This document shows positions 1 through 12,394 of a DNA stretch of 64,000 bases, piece after piece. The stretch's first letter is position 1; every line of letters starts with the position of its first letter. The translations under genes and the position numbers were made by a program. Origin of the DNA: Silene latifolia (taxonomy: Eukaryota; Streptophyta; Magnoliopsida; Caryophyllales; Caryophyllaceae); assembly GCF_048544455.1 (NCBI RefSeq), contig NC_133529.1:59962271-60026270 (forward strand). Reading direction: 5' to 3'. The notes below the pieces were generated by a model. It had not been told where the DNA came from. It did not search any database and saw only the letters and a program-made list of their open reading frames with translations.

Positions 1-1044
1 ACCTGTCACAATCTGCTCACCATCCCCGAATGGATCACCGCAGGTTTTACAAAACAACAACACGGGGTCGATACTACTCAATCAATATAAGACAACAAAC
101 ATTACCACCGGTGATCATCGATCTCACACACAAGAACCGACTACACACCGAAGTGTGTAGCCCCGCCAGATTACCCATCGCAACAGGTAATCCTCGCCGC
201 CAGTGGGTGACCGCAGCCCATCCCCACCTAGTCCAGCTCATCAACGAGCGACTACAATCCCTGTCCCTTAATGTGCACATCTCCTCCCGTGGCGGGTTCC
301 ACGGAAGGCGAACTAGGGTGTGAAGCCACTCCCGCAAGTGACTCCACCACAATCACAATCATATGACATCACAGCCATCTCAATCCCCTCACACCAACAT
401 CGTCACAACAATCTCCATACTCCGATGATCAACAGATAACAATAATAACAACAAACATGTCTTACAAAGGACAGTAAACTGAGTAGGGAAACCCTACCTT
501 AGCAATCAACAGCAGTACGGAAACCGAACAATCAGAAAGGCTCCTCTATGAAGTCTTTTCCTATACAATAACCATATAACACAATCACACATTGCACAAT
601 TCCCCCTATTCCCCAAATTCCATATATACAGTAACCCTAAAAGAACATAAATGACATGGGGAATGAAACTTACCAACAATAGGATGAGAGATTATGCGCA
701 AGGATTACGGCAATTACACACACAAAGAGATTAGAGAATGATTAGGGAGTGATTAGAGAGATCGTAAAATGATTAGGGTTGAAATGACGTTTTAGAAACT
801 GCCTTTGAATATAAAACAACCCCAAACACTCCCGCATCAAACCGCTGAAATATAACTCGCCAGACCGGATACTCGGTTGAGTATAGGGCATACTCGGCCG
901 AGTATCCTCTACTCGGTCGAGTATTCATCGTACTCGGCCGAGTATTCCCCGGCAGAACCCAAAAAAACTACACCCTTGACACTACTCGGTCGAGTAGGCT
1001 CTACTCGGTCGAGTATTTAGCTTATGAAAATCCGTAGTGTTACA
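1..1044 (-). repeat. 3' LTR (partial, cut by window edge)
   Basis: Matches 5830-6869 nearly base for base, with a few substitutions and short indels. Ends at TGTTACA on the plus strand. About 275 bp of the full 1317-bp LTR lie outside the window, so the target-site duplication cannot be tested. Confidence 0.9.
870..1016. repeat. Palindrome cluster TACTCGGTCGAGTA in the LTR (6 units)
   Basis: Six copies of the perfect or near-perfect dyad ACTCG(G/A)(C/T)CGAGT, mostly with flanking TA, separated by about 5 to 40 bp. Central dinucleotides alternate between GT-type and GC-type forms. The cluster lies near the U3 end of the minus-strand LTR and recurs in the other LTR. Confidence 0.85.
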
Positions 1045-1046
1045 AT

Positions 1047-1060
1047 CTTCCCCCCTTAAA
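1047..1060 (-). other. Polypurine tract
   Basis: On the minus strand this reads TTTAAGGGGGGAAG, then AT, then the LTR start TGTAACACTACGG. This is where plus-strand DNA synthesis of an LTR element would start, and it sets the orientation. Confidence 0.85.
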
Positions 1061-4000
1061 AAGAACTTCGTCCCCGAAGTTCCAACCCAACCTATAAAAC
1101 ATGGACACCTAACACCAGCTCCACTAACCACGCTTACTAGATAACATATCCTCTCGGTATAGACTCCATAACATTATCGAATAACCACAAAATAATGTTT
1201 CCATAACACTCAATAGCACTCAATACCAAGACAATCCACAAAAGAAGATCAACCATCAAAACGGAATGTTACATTCTACCACTCTTAAAAAGGAACTTCG
1301 TCCTCGAAGTTTACTCACACTCATCAACATCATCATCCAGCTGCCAAAACTCTCGAACTCATAAATATCATCATCCACTTTTATCAACACTATCGAAAAA
1401 TTCTCACACTCCTAAACATCGAACTACTACAAGCACAGCCATGGCCTTTTAACACTATCAACCACTATATGTACCCATCCATTCCTTACGCTACACCAAC
1501 ACTCTACGTCCAATAATATTACGACATGCACAACCCTCAAACGCTCTTTGCCGCATCCTACTCCTCTTAAGACACATGTTACGTCCTCGTAACTCACTAA
1601 TACTAGATCCTTAGCTATACCTCTCATTATCTTCATCACCACCACATGTGAAAGATACCCGCCTATAATCTAAATCCTTACTATATCCAAGGCTCTCTTA
1701 CTTAAACAGTTCTCATACCTCAACTCATTCTGCACGCCATCTAACCAATACCACACAATCCTGATCATGACAAACACTCTAACTCTTCCACATTACCGCA
1801 ACACGACCTACCTCTCTATATAACTATATAAAACTCTTATCGCCAAAAGCATAATTCACGATCCACACTTGTTACGTACACTCACACTAGATCCTCAAGT
1901 TCCTTTCTTTCATTACCGCAAGACTCATACATAACTTAACACGACACTAAATACCCAACACCCTACGCTCACTGTCTCAACAAAGGATTATGAACCATCT
2001 GCATATATCAGATCATTACCACACATGTTCTACGAATCACTTGCATATATCAGATCATTACCATGTCTACCAAAGCCTCATCTAGAACAAGATCAAAATT
2101 ATCAGAACAACCTATCACAACCGTGTCCCATCAACGAGAATATCACTATACCATGATAACAACGAAAACATATACAACTCTCTTTCATATCATCCTCTAC
2201 CCTCATTCCCCATCGAAACGGTAAGAAACATCAACAAACAAAACAACAAGTCTACATGTCTAACCGAAACTCACAAGAAACAACAACAACAAAACAACAA
2301 TCTCGTGCATAATCGGGTCCAGACTTTCGAAACTCAAATCGTAACCACCCCGTATACTCCACCACAACCGGTGACGGCATCGCAACACCGCCACCAACAG
2401 CCGCACCGCAGCGCGAAAATGCCCGCATCACAATACGAAGTACCATGCCCGGATCACCACCCGAGGCACAACAACCACATCCATAAACATCACGCCTACA
2501 TATAATTCCCACAAACACTGACTCAGTATAACTCTCCGGACAAGAAAACTTACTCAAAACTGCTTTACTCGACCATAACACAACATTCTATACGGAATAA
2601 CATACAAGAATCTCACGCATATCATCCATACCTTTTCACGGAATATACATGTATCATCAATACACCTACGATTTTAACTATCCATGCCAGATCAATCAAA
2701 TTATTACCTTTTTAACCTCATTCCATTAGATTGGCGTACCCAACATATATCACAAACATTCATATAACAACTTTATGACTATCACACCATACCGCTTCTC
2801 GTGAGGTCAGAACCTCACACAAACATTTATACACATCATAGACCCATAATCACATCCAACTAGTCAATCCTGATCACGTAAGTTACTACCTGCTAAAAGT
2901 TACCTCTCACCCGAGCTTAACTCGTACACCCCTCATAACATATTCACCCATCCGCATAACCATCACCCCTGCCAAATGTAACCATACCATTAATACTCAA
3001 CTACTAACAACCGCCTCATATAACCACATCTTATACTCTCTCACAACCATACATATCTATCTGGTCTCTACAAAATCAACCTCATTAGATCAACTAGCTT
3101 CCCTAAAGTAACATCATCCTCAACCACTAGTGACAATACTATGGCACCAACATCCTTCATGTGACTACTCTCTTACTATCACTTCTTAATATCACAGTCC
3201 GTTTTCTCTCTTTGGTTATCATCCCAAATAACGAACATCCAATCCATCAAAAAGATTTACCTCAACACTATTCCCAATTCTATCCTTTATCATATCGTTA
3301 CCTAACTCTCCACCAAAATCTCAGATAGTGTAACCACTCTACAAGCTCCTTATTCCCTTAATACCTCGAAACTCACGGCTAACACGTCGTCCTGCTCTCC
3401 TATATAACCATTAACTCACACCCTCTAGTGGGGATATCGTACATTTCATAATTTCCTACCTTCATGCTCCTTAACTCCGGTCAACGTTCTCTCAACTTAC
3501 TTCCATCCCTTTTTCCCTCCTTTTACTCAATAATACCAAGTAATAATTCATCTCCTTCCTCTCTCTACCTAACTCTTTAGTAATTCGTTTATTTCCTCGT
3601 AGCTCCACAACTCTAATTCCATTAATTCATATCAATATCCTATCATTCTTCTTATCATTTATCCTCTCTCATCTTGTTTCTCACTCACCCTTGTCACCAT
3701 CAACTCCACACACTAACAGTTACTCTTCAATTAGTCGTATCTCCCTTTCGTATCTCTAGAAAACCAAAAATTCATCTCATACCGTTAATCGCCCAAAGAA
3801 TTACACACTAGGCCCACCTCTTGATATTCCAAATTCTCAAACTTGGTCACTATCTACAAATCCACGTCGCGACATAACTCTATCTAAGTTCACTATATAC
3901 CCCTCTTCTCCATCCCTCTAAAGCATCCTTTCATTACATATATCCTTAAGCAACACGATGCTAACCGTCTCCCTCTATAAGTCCTTACACATCCCGAAAT

Positions 4001-4394
4001 GTCACTATTCGTATCCCTCATCTCAATCTTTCATTCTCACGTTTCTTTAAACTTACATTACTTTTGTCCATATATACTTACTTTTATATTACTCAACACA
4101 CAACTATATCACTCACCATATCTCACAAAACATGCTATTTACCTCGACTAGCTCATCATCCTTCCCTTTCCTTTTTCCACTATTTCTCACAACCACATTA
4201 ACACATGTCTTCCTTATCCAACACTTATCTCTCATAACCCGGCATTCTCCCTATCATAACATTTGGTAACTTACGTATCATGACCGTCGCATATAAAAGA
4301 ATACTTTAAGACCCAAAACATACATGTATACATACCTTACGACTCAAAACAACCGTAAGAACATCCACCGACTCAAAATGACCGCCCAATGAGG

Positions 4395-4694
4395 TACTCG
4401 GTCGAGTACATAACATACTAGGTCGAGTAAAAGGTACTCGGTCGAGTAACTATATTACTCGGTCGAGTTTTCGACTCCAGAAGCAAACTCAATTGTCGCA
4501 GAAGGATTACTCGGTCGAGTATTGGGAATACTCGGCCGAGTAGACCTTACTCGGTCGAGTATGAGACTACTCGGCCGAGTTCACGACTCCAGACGCTAAA
4601 CAGTATCATCACAGAGATATTACTCGGCCGAATATGGAATACTCGGTCGAGTATAAAAGATACTCGGCCGAGTAGGGACTACTCGGACGAGTAT
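4395..4694. repeat. Internal palindrome array TACTCGGTCGAGTA (about 12 units)
   Basis: About twelve copies of TACTCGGTCGAGTA or TACTCGGCCGAGTA and close variants. They form three groups of four, each group followed by a spacer resembling TTTCGACTCCAGAAGC. It is the same dyad as in the LTRs but a separate array, so it is a higher-order repeat of about 105 to 120 bp. Confidence 0.85.
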
Positions 4695-5536
4695 CGCACA
4701 GATTCTCAAGACCGTCCAGTTTTCGTAAAACAGTCATATCTCACTCGTTACTTGGTCATTTTGGGCGTGTGACCTATCGTTAGAATCGTAAGAGGACAAG
4801 CTATCACCTAAAATTGGAATCACAACAATATCTTTTCTATAACTCGACTTATGACAGTTTTAAGACCACCCTTCCGTAATCGATCTTCATACTAATCAAA
4901 TTTCCTAAACCAAAATAATTTGAACATGCATCAAGCAACAACAACAACTCAAAACTCCAAGAAACCAGTACACAAGTGAACTCTTATCATACTCACATGA
5001 AAATTAAACACGACATTCACATATATAGATGCATGACCTTAATCACATGCTTCTACCAACAATCAAGCATTAAAATCATCATGTTCATATGCACATGTAC
5101 CACTACCATACTTCATGTTCAACATTGTGTTAAACAGGTAACATGATCACATTCTTCATGCTCAATATCAACCAGATACAATTTCACAATTCACTTTTCA
5201 TATTTTACCATGTTCCAACACTTAACATGCCAACATATTCATGCTCAATGTTTAACATCAACAATCCTCGATGCATCTTTCAACAACTATCACATTCCAC
5301 TTCTTTTATCATTTCATCCAACCATGCACAAGATTCAAACTATAGATATCAAACTCACATGACTCAAACATAAAACAGTTTTCCCCCATGTGACCTGCTT
5401 GAGATCGTAAGGGCCTTAATGCGACTTCGGGACGTCTCCCAAGTCTTTGCGACAGCTCCAAACAACTCTCCCCGGGTTCATTTTATTTAGACTCCCTAAG
5501 TTCATTGGGTTCATTTGTTTTAGGTGCCGGAAACCT

Positions 5537-5549
5537 GGCTCTGATACCA
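5537..5549 (-). other. Primer binding site, tRNA-iMet type
   Basis: Minus strand reads TGGTATCAGAGCC, the classic complement of the 3' end of plant initiator tRNA-Met, three bases from the LTR edge. It identifies the right-hand LTR as the 5' LTR. Confidence 0.9.
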
Positions 5550-5552
5550 CTT

Positions 5553-6869
5553 TGTAACACCTCCTCATACCAAGGTACCTTACCAGGACTACCCCAGCAT
5601 GAAAGGTTGTTACCATCTCGGTTGCCCGAGGTTAGTATATATCAAAAGCAACAGTCCAAACACATTTATTAATGTACGGTAGTTATAAAAGTTACATAGT
5701 CTCCAAAATCTAATAAACGAATTATCCAAAGGGCAACGACTACCAAAACAATAACTAAGGCACGTGATGGTGTCATCTAATCCAGCGTGGTGACTCTCCC
5801 ATGACTGCCCCAAGCTCAATAAATGTATCACCTGTCACAATCTGCTCACCATCCCCGAATGGATCACCGCAGGTTTTACAAAACAACAACACGGGGTCAG
5901 TACTACTCAATCAATATAAGACAACAAACATTACCACCACCGGTGATCATCGATCTCACACACGAGAACCGACTATACACCGAAGTGTGTAGCCGCCATT
6001 ACCCATCGCAAAGGTAATCCTCGCCGCCAGTGGGTGACCGCAGCCCATCCCCACCTAGTCCAGCTCATCAACGAGCGACTACAATCCCTGTCCCTTAATG
6101 TGCACATCCCCTCCCGTGGCGGGTTCCACGGAGGGCGAAATAGGGTGTGAAGCCACTCCCGCAAGTGACTCCACCACAATCACAATCATATGACATCACA
6201 GCCATCTCAATCCCCTCACACCAACATCGTCACAACAATCTCCATACTCCGATGATCAACAGATAACAATAATCACAACAAACATGTCTTACAAAGGACA
6301 GTAAACTGAGTAGGAAACCCTACCTTAGCAATCAACAGCAGTACGGAAACCGAACAATCAGAAAGGCTCCTCTATGAAGTCTTCTCCTATACAATAACCA
6401 TATAACACAATCACACATTGCACAATTCCCCCTATTCCCCAAATTCCATATATACAGTAACCCTAAAAGAACATAAATGACATGGGGAATGAAACTTACC
6501 AACAATAGGATGAGAGATTATGCGCAAGGATTACGACAATTACACACACAAAGAGATTAGAGAATGATTAGGGAGTGATTAGAGAGATCGTAAATGATTA
6601 GGGTTGAAATGACGTTTTAGAAACTGCCTTTGAATATAAAACAACCCCAAACACTCCCGCATCAAACCGCTGAAATATAACTCGCCAGACCGGATACTCA
6701 GTCGAGTATAGGGCATACTCGACCGAGTATCCTCTACTCGATCGAGTATTCATCGTACTCGGCCGAGTATTCCCCGGCAGAACCCAAACAAACTACACCC
6801 TTGACACTAGTCGGTCGAGTAGGCTCTACTCGGTCGAGTATTTAGCTTATGAAAATCCGTAGTGTTACA
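5553..6869 (-). repeat. 5' LTR, 1317 bp
   Basis: Begins TGTAACACC and ends GTGTTACA on the plus strand, giving the TG...CA ends of a complete LTR. Contains the same six-unit palindrome cluster as the left LTR. Confidence 0.9.
6695..6840. repeat. Palindrome cluster TACTCGGTCGAGTA in the 5' LTR
   Basis: Counterpart of 870-1016. Some units differ by single bases between the two LTRs while the dyad is mostly kept. Confidence 0.8.
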
Positions 6870-9150
6870 TTTGATAATCGTAACTATCCTAAGGTATGAT
6901 GCAAACTTAAGAAGAAATCTTAAGTAAATGTCAAAGAGTTGAATTTTGTGTTTTGGTCATGAGTCACGTGATAAACTTTTCTCGAATTGTCGAGTAGTTC
7001 TGTTTATACATGGAGTTTAGTGGGAGTAATGTGGTGTTACTAGTCTTATATATAAGGGACATATTGATCATTTTGAATGATGGAAGAGTTAGGAGAAGAA
7101 TAATACATCTCTAAGGTATCCAGACCTATAAAGATAGTTCTAAAAAGATATTAGCGTTAAATGAATATTTTTATGTGAATAAGAATCTTGACAAGTTCAA
7201 AAGTATTGAACATGTAGAAATTGAATCCACATGCTTCCGCTGCGGGATTAATTCATTACGCTAAGATGTATCACCATTCTTAAATTTCTTATACTTGGAG
7301 TATGACGAAAAGTTAAAAATCGAATTCTTGAGAGAAGTCTCTATATAGCCATAAAGTTCATTAGTTAGTACTCAGAAAGTACTAAAGATATGAAGCTAAG
7401 TATTAGAATTGAGATGGATTTATGTGCAAGGAGTTACACAAAAACCATATTCTAAACACATAAGGATGGTTAGAGAACCATCTTAGCTATATTATTTAAG
7501 GAGGATATCTGCTAGAAACATCCTAGGCAGATGAACAATGAGATATACACAACGAAAATTGAGTACACTTGCAATAATGAGATTTGCAAGAAGGAAGGGA
7601 TGATATTAGGATTCGGTTTTATGAATTGGAGGAACTATGGTAGTTCGTTCCAATAACCGAAGGTCCTATCCCCACACACTGTGAGGACAGTGGGAGTTAT
7701 TCAAAGGCAAGAGAGCCTATGTCCAGATTGGATCTAGACACGTACTCAAAGAAGTTCTTATAATACAAGATTATTCACAAGAATGGGAAATAGTATATAG
7801 TAAGGTTAGGGAAAGTGCAAAGTGTTGCTAAAACTTGCTAACCAAGGTTTTTTCATAGGCTAAGCATGATAAGTCATGCCATTTTAACTGAGTTGAGATG
7901 TATTGTTATATACAATATTAAACATGGATTATAGATTATGTAGTAATTGATATGGTATCAATTTTACATATGTGATAATGCATTCATCGTTTGAGTTTAT
8001 TAAAAACTCTTTTATTACCCTGTTATATCCAAATAGGTTGTAAGGAAAACATTAAACCCTATTAAAGTGAACTGGATTAACATAGTATTGGTCCCTAGTT
8101 GCTTATATAAGGTGACGTCTCGAAGTGACTAGAGTGTGATGCGATTGATGGCAAGTTCAAGTGCCATAGAGTCATAAAAGATGAATAGTCGATCACATAG
8201 GCAGACCGTATGGGACACTCTGTCGGGCAGTGACCGCTTATAGAGTTATGGAAATTCATAAAGCCTGGTCGTGGCACGAGCTACTATAGTATTCTTATGA
8301 GTCAATTCTTTTGACTAGAGACTGTTCGTCCAAGTTGGCACAAATTTCTGATTAGCTTTGATTTATGCTCTACGACTGTCGTAACTGAAGTCAAATCAGT
8401 GTATTTTCGGTCATAATGAACTGTGGCTATACGAAGGGAATACTACGATAGGAGTTGTCCACCCCCTTGTCAGGGTTGTTTGAAATCTCAGGGCCACTCG
8501 AGGAGTAGTGAACTGAAAATGCGTGGCCACGCTCGGAAGGTATCTACGGTAGATAATTCCGGTCGGACAGTTACTCTCCAGATCGAGGAAACCACTCAAG
8601 ATATGATCAAATGCAAGTACGATCTACAAGACACCTTATATTGGGTGGGAGATTGTAATAGGACAAGAGAATTGGTGACGCACACTTGTCTCGGACAAGT
8701 GGGAGATTGTTGGAGTATGTGTCCTCAACAATAGTGCGATCACATGTTTAAATCTCAAATTAAGAATACGAAAGGGATGATAAATTAAATAGTCAACTGA
8801 TCAACATTAATCGATAACGATTGGCTTGCTAGAGTTTGATGTTACTGTCGTAGGACGGTGGTGGTCACTTGATCCCTTAAGGTCACACCTATAGGATGAT
8901 GCCCTAATCAGTAAAGTTAATTAGTTGTATATTGATACAAGTTAATTAATTCCTTAAATAAGAACAATTTATATTTATGAGAGGAAATATGTATCTTATT
9001 GTAATTCGATTAAATAAGATTCGATTTAGTGGATTAATATATTAATTTACTAAATTATATTGAGGTTTTATAAATATTTCGAGGTAGTGGTAATTAGTTA
9101 TTTACATTTACAAGAGGTTGTAAATTTAACTAACTAGCTATTATGGGACA
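6870..9150 (+). mobile_element. Ty1/copia-like 3' remnant
   Basis: Seen: a purine-rich GACAAGTGGGAGAT directly before TGTTGGAGTATGTGTCC, the usual PPT-plus-LTR join of plant copia elements. The 1.8 kb upstream has only short frames and no domain I can name, fitting a decayed pol end or the long 3' non-coding region of such elements. It is truncated on both sides, by the LTR element at 6869 and by a Tat LTR at 9151. An old fossil with many breaks. Confidence 0.55.
8708..9150 (+). repeat. Copia 3' LTR, 5' part only
   Basis: Starts TGTTGGAG after the purine tract and runs through AT-rich sequence. It has no matching CA end, because a Tat-type LTR begins at 9151. Confidence 0.6.
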
Positions 9151-11471
9151 TGTGGACGCGGGCCCACGGGGGCGCTTGGGGGAGAACAAGCTTTTGCATT
9201 TGTGGAGTCACCACCAATTTATTCTGGAAAATTGTAAACCGTTCGAATACCTCGTGTCATGTCAAGATACAAAGTAGTGACATGATCACCAAGAACTCGT
9301 TACCCTTAGAATTCTATGTCTAGAATGACTCCCGTGGATGCCAATGAACACGGATGTTCACAGAGATCTAGAGTAAGGGGTGAGGGTACGTATTAGGAAG
9401 CTCTTTTGATCGAACACCTAATCCCGCCCGCCTCGATAGCGGCCTCTACTAATGATTAGGGAAAATCGTCTATACTCGATGTATTGTCAATTTATATGCA
9501 TGCAATGCAACATCCAACGTTTTAATCCTAGCATGTGAGAATTAATACTAAGTAGGTTAACACGTAATCTAATCATACAATTGGGTCGAATTGGGATTTA
9601 AATCGATTACATGTGAAAACATACAAGCAATAATAAAAGAAATGCAATAATAAATACAATAATGAAAAATTACAATAATTACATTGAATTAATTGATTGA
9701 TGTCGAAAATACTTTTAAAACGGATAATATTAGAAAGAATAAATAAATTAACGAACAGGAATTAAGGTGATAATACGAATAATAGTTAATTAAACACGTA
9801 AGCTAAAACTAGGTTAAGGCAAAACAGGAGTTCAGAGACAGAAGTCGACCAGGAACAGGCGCAGCAGAGCTGCGTCCCTTGGAAGAGGCGCAGTAGTTGC
9901 TGCGTCTGTTCCTTGGCTCAGTTCTGGCTGTGAAGCCGGAATTGCAAGTCGTTAATATTCATTGGTGAATTTGAGGCTTGATTATACTATTTGACTCGGA
10001 TGAAAGTGATTAACAGATTATTTACATGTGATTAAGGGTCATAAAAGCAATAAACACGGATGAAACTAATTAGGACTAACTAATTACAAGATTAATAAGG
10101 ATTAATTAACAAATTAACAAACTAAAAAAATTAATTAGGTTAAACATGTTATTAATGACGAACTAATGATGGAAAATATATCAATGACGAATTCCAGAGA
10201 CTCTATATTGATGAATCGAACCTCTAAAACCCTAATTTGACTTTAATGACGAAAACCCGCAAATATTAATTATAAGGGATTTAAGTCGGGAATTTATAAT
10301 GGATTAAATATTAATGATGATGAATATATTACATGTTAGAATTATTATGCTTAAATCGTCATATGAACAATGAACAATTGAAGAAAGAAATAAAACAATC
10401 GAATCATCAAAGGACGAAGGAAGAAGAAAGGAAGCAGGAACTGCGGCAACCTCACGAAGAGGCGCAGCAGGTGCTGCGTTCTTTTGAAGAGGCGCAATAG
10501 TTGCTGCATCCTTTCTCGACGGTCATCTTCTGGTAATCCGTGAAAAGAGTTTTAAAACATGGTTTTATAAATCGGTTTTAGAAATACATTCGACATAAAC
10601 CTTACATTATGATTACAAAAATAAAGAACAATAATAAAATAGGGATTATACACCCTCAGACTTACATGTTTGACGAAGCGAGATGAACTAAGTATAAGTT
10701 TAGTGATGCTCGACTCGAATGTAGACGAAAGTGCCCTCGTAAGAGGAAATTAAACAGATTGATTAAGTTGATTATTGTGGAGTTGGTCAAATTGGTCGGT
10801 CATGCAAAACGAGGTTGGTACTCAGAAAGATCCGAGCTTACGTGGTCGAATGTTCAAGCACGTAGACGCCAAAAAGTAAGAACGTGGTCCAGAATGCAAA
10901 GGGAGAAGAGAAGGGCAGACACTCACGTGAGAAATATGTGAGACCGAAGGTCTCTATTTATACTAATCACGCGGAGGAAATAGGGTTTTCGGAGAAACGT
11001 TGGAAGTAAATCTCGAAAAGATATGAAAAGATACGAAAAAAACGCAGAAAAGAACTTGGGAAGATGCGCAACAGGCACTGCGTCTCTTGGAAGAAAGATT
11101 TCCGTGTTTAGGTTATGGAATAACGAATTTATCTCGTTTTCCTTAATATGTTTTGTGAATATTACGGGAAATTATTTGCCAAAGATTAAAAGATTGTAAA
11201 ATATGGAATAGAAATATCCGGAACATTCCAGAACATTCTGACTCGGTTTTAGAAAATGAAGACGGTTTTATGACCCGGACTCCAAATGTACTCTAATTAC
11301 TGCCAAAACGACCGTATCGGCACGTAGATGACAATTAAGAGGTAGACACAAGTGTTTGAGCGATCACTTGATGATAAACTTACGAACTGTCACAAATCGT
11401 TCTGCGTACCAAACATGCGGCCCAATCATCACCGGGTGGTTTGCGGGAGGTGCAAAAATGAGGTATCTATA
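9151..11471 (-). repeat. Tat-type LTR A, 2321 bp (3' position)
   Basis: Plus strand runs from TGTGGACGCGGG to GGTATCTATA, and the adjoining PPT fixes it as the 3' LTR of a minus-strand element. Its 9200-9550 stretch is recognisably related to 25230-25600 (AGAATGACTC, GGTACGTATT, CAATCCCGCCCGC-like words) but diverged. Includes several GCGCAGCAG..CTGCGTC dyads. Confidence 0.75.
9845..9920. repeat. GCGCAGCAG/CTGCGTC dyad pair in LTR A
   Basis: Two back-to-back imperfect palindromes of the form AGGCGCAGCAG..CTGCGTC. Similar pairs occur at 10450-10520, 11060-11095, 12105-12260 and across the insertion point at 16160-16211/18373-18415. Confidence 0.7.
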
Positions 11472-11484
11472 GAGCCCCCACTTT
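11472..11484 (-). other. Polypurine tract of LTR A
   Basis: Minus strand reads AAAGTGGGGGCTC directly before TATAGATACC, matching the PPT/LTR join of Tat elements. It places the element interior to the right. Confidence 0.75.
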
Positions 11485-12394
11485 GACTGAGGCTTGGACA
11501 AGGCGAAAGTCAAAGTATAGCCATCAGTTCAATAGAAGATTACAACCTGACGACTACGGCGACGCGAGGCGGCTCAAGGGGTCTGAGCCAAGGACCTATC
11601 ATCGGGAACATTTTAGAGTCTGTCGACTTCCGGGGAGGGTCGCTTAGAGTCCATTAGACTACGTAAGGAGGCTCGCATGCCATAAGAAGAGACCATACCT
11701 GAAATTCCTTGCAACTCCAGGGGAAACAAAACGCGATATTGGGAGAAGACAGCAGGATACAGTCTGGAACTGCTGGGAGAAATCTGCTTGTGGTCGGCTT
11801 CAAACAAACTTCAGAAGGATTCGGGGTCGATGTTGATCTCCATGTCTCGAGAGGGAATGACTGTCGGTCGTGAACTCTCACTGGGGGAACATAATCGGTA
11901 ACTGATCTCCATGTGTCGAGAGGGAATGTCTATCCGTGTACTCTCGCTGGGGGAACAGAATAGAGGTGTGTCGAAACACCTGTTAAAGAAGGAACGCTTG
12001 TTGTGACAAGCTAGGTCTCAGATAAAAATAAGGCGATAGTCTGCTGTTGGCTTGGAAGATGTGGATCCGGGTGAAGAATATACGTCAAACGGATCAAATA
12101 TGCGATATGGCATCAAGGAAGAGGCGCACCAAAGATGGGCCCACAAAATAACGAACTTATAACGAATTTTTGAAAATTCGTATGAAGAGAGGCTGGGGAA
12201 GAGGCGTAGCAAGAGCTGCGTCCCTTGGAAGAGGCGCATCACCTGCTGCGTCTTTTCCTGAATGTGGCAATTCTGCGTAAAAAACCCGATGAAACAGAGG
12301 GTTTATGTCATTTCTTCAAAACATAATTCCTCAATTTCTCTCTCAAATTCGAACCATTTTCGTCAAAATTTGATCCAAAAAGCTTGCATTTGCC
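11485..12394. other. Untranslated stretch between PPT and PMD-like gene
   Basis: No convincing coding. Contains a direct duplication of about 60 bp (11833-11893 and 11901-11955, both with CTGATCTCCATGT.TCGAGAG and ending CTGGGGGAAC). The last 400 bp resemble 15980-16211 plus 18373-18530, the region upstream of the second plus-strand gene, so both genes seem to have related promoters. Confidence 0.55.

Larger units (their letters stand above)
1045..5552 (-). other. Internal region of the LTR element, no recognisable coding
   Basis: Only short frames are present and none resembles gag, protease, RT, RNase H or integrase. The plus strand is strikingly poor in G and rich in A, C and T over nearly the whole stretch, so the element's own sense strand is poor in C. 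Two blocks near the PPT repeat the phrase AACTTCGTCCYCGAAGT (around 1063-1081 and 1291-1309), itself a near-palindrome. Confidence 0.7.
1..6869 (-). mobile_element. Non-autonomous LTR retrotransposon, left end off-window
   Basis: Seen: sequence 1-1044 recurs at 5830-6869 with about 97% identity by eye. The right copy starts TGTAACACC and ends GTGTTACA. Next to it, inside the element, is the complement of a tRNA-iMet primer binding site, and next to the left copy is a purine tract read on the minus strand. Together these fix a minus-strand LTR element. The 4.5-kb interior shows no gag or pol. Known: TGTAACACC-type LTRs with an iMet PBS are common in plant Ty3/gypsy elements. Inferred: a large non-autonomous (LARD-like) derivative. 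LTR similarity suggests insertion about one to two million years ago at usual plant rates. It appears structurally whole apart from the window edge. Confidence 0.85.

Noticed and set aside
870-1016. CRISPR-like or integron-like palindromes
   Set aside because: They lie within an LTR, recur in both LTRs, and the spacers are just element sequence.
2252-2581. Short frame of 109 codons in the first element interior
   Set aside because: It arises in a G-poor stretch where stops are rare on one strand; no domain and no similarity to gag or pol.
6886-6902. Fragment resembling the conserved large-subunit rRNA word TAACTATCCTAAGGTA
   Set aside because: Only about 16 bases match and nothing around it looks like rRNA.
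8423-8734. Plus-strand frame of 103 codons before the copia LTR
   Set aside because: It runs through the PPT into the LTR and has no recognisable domain.
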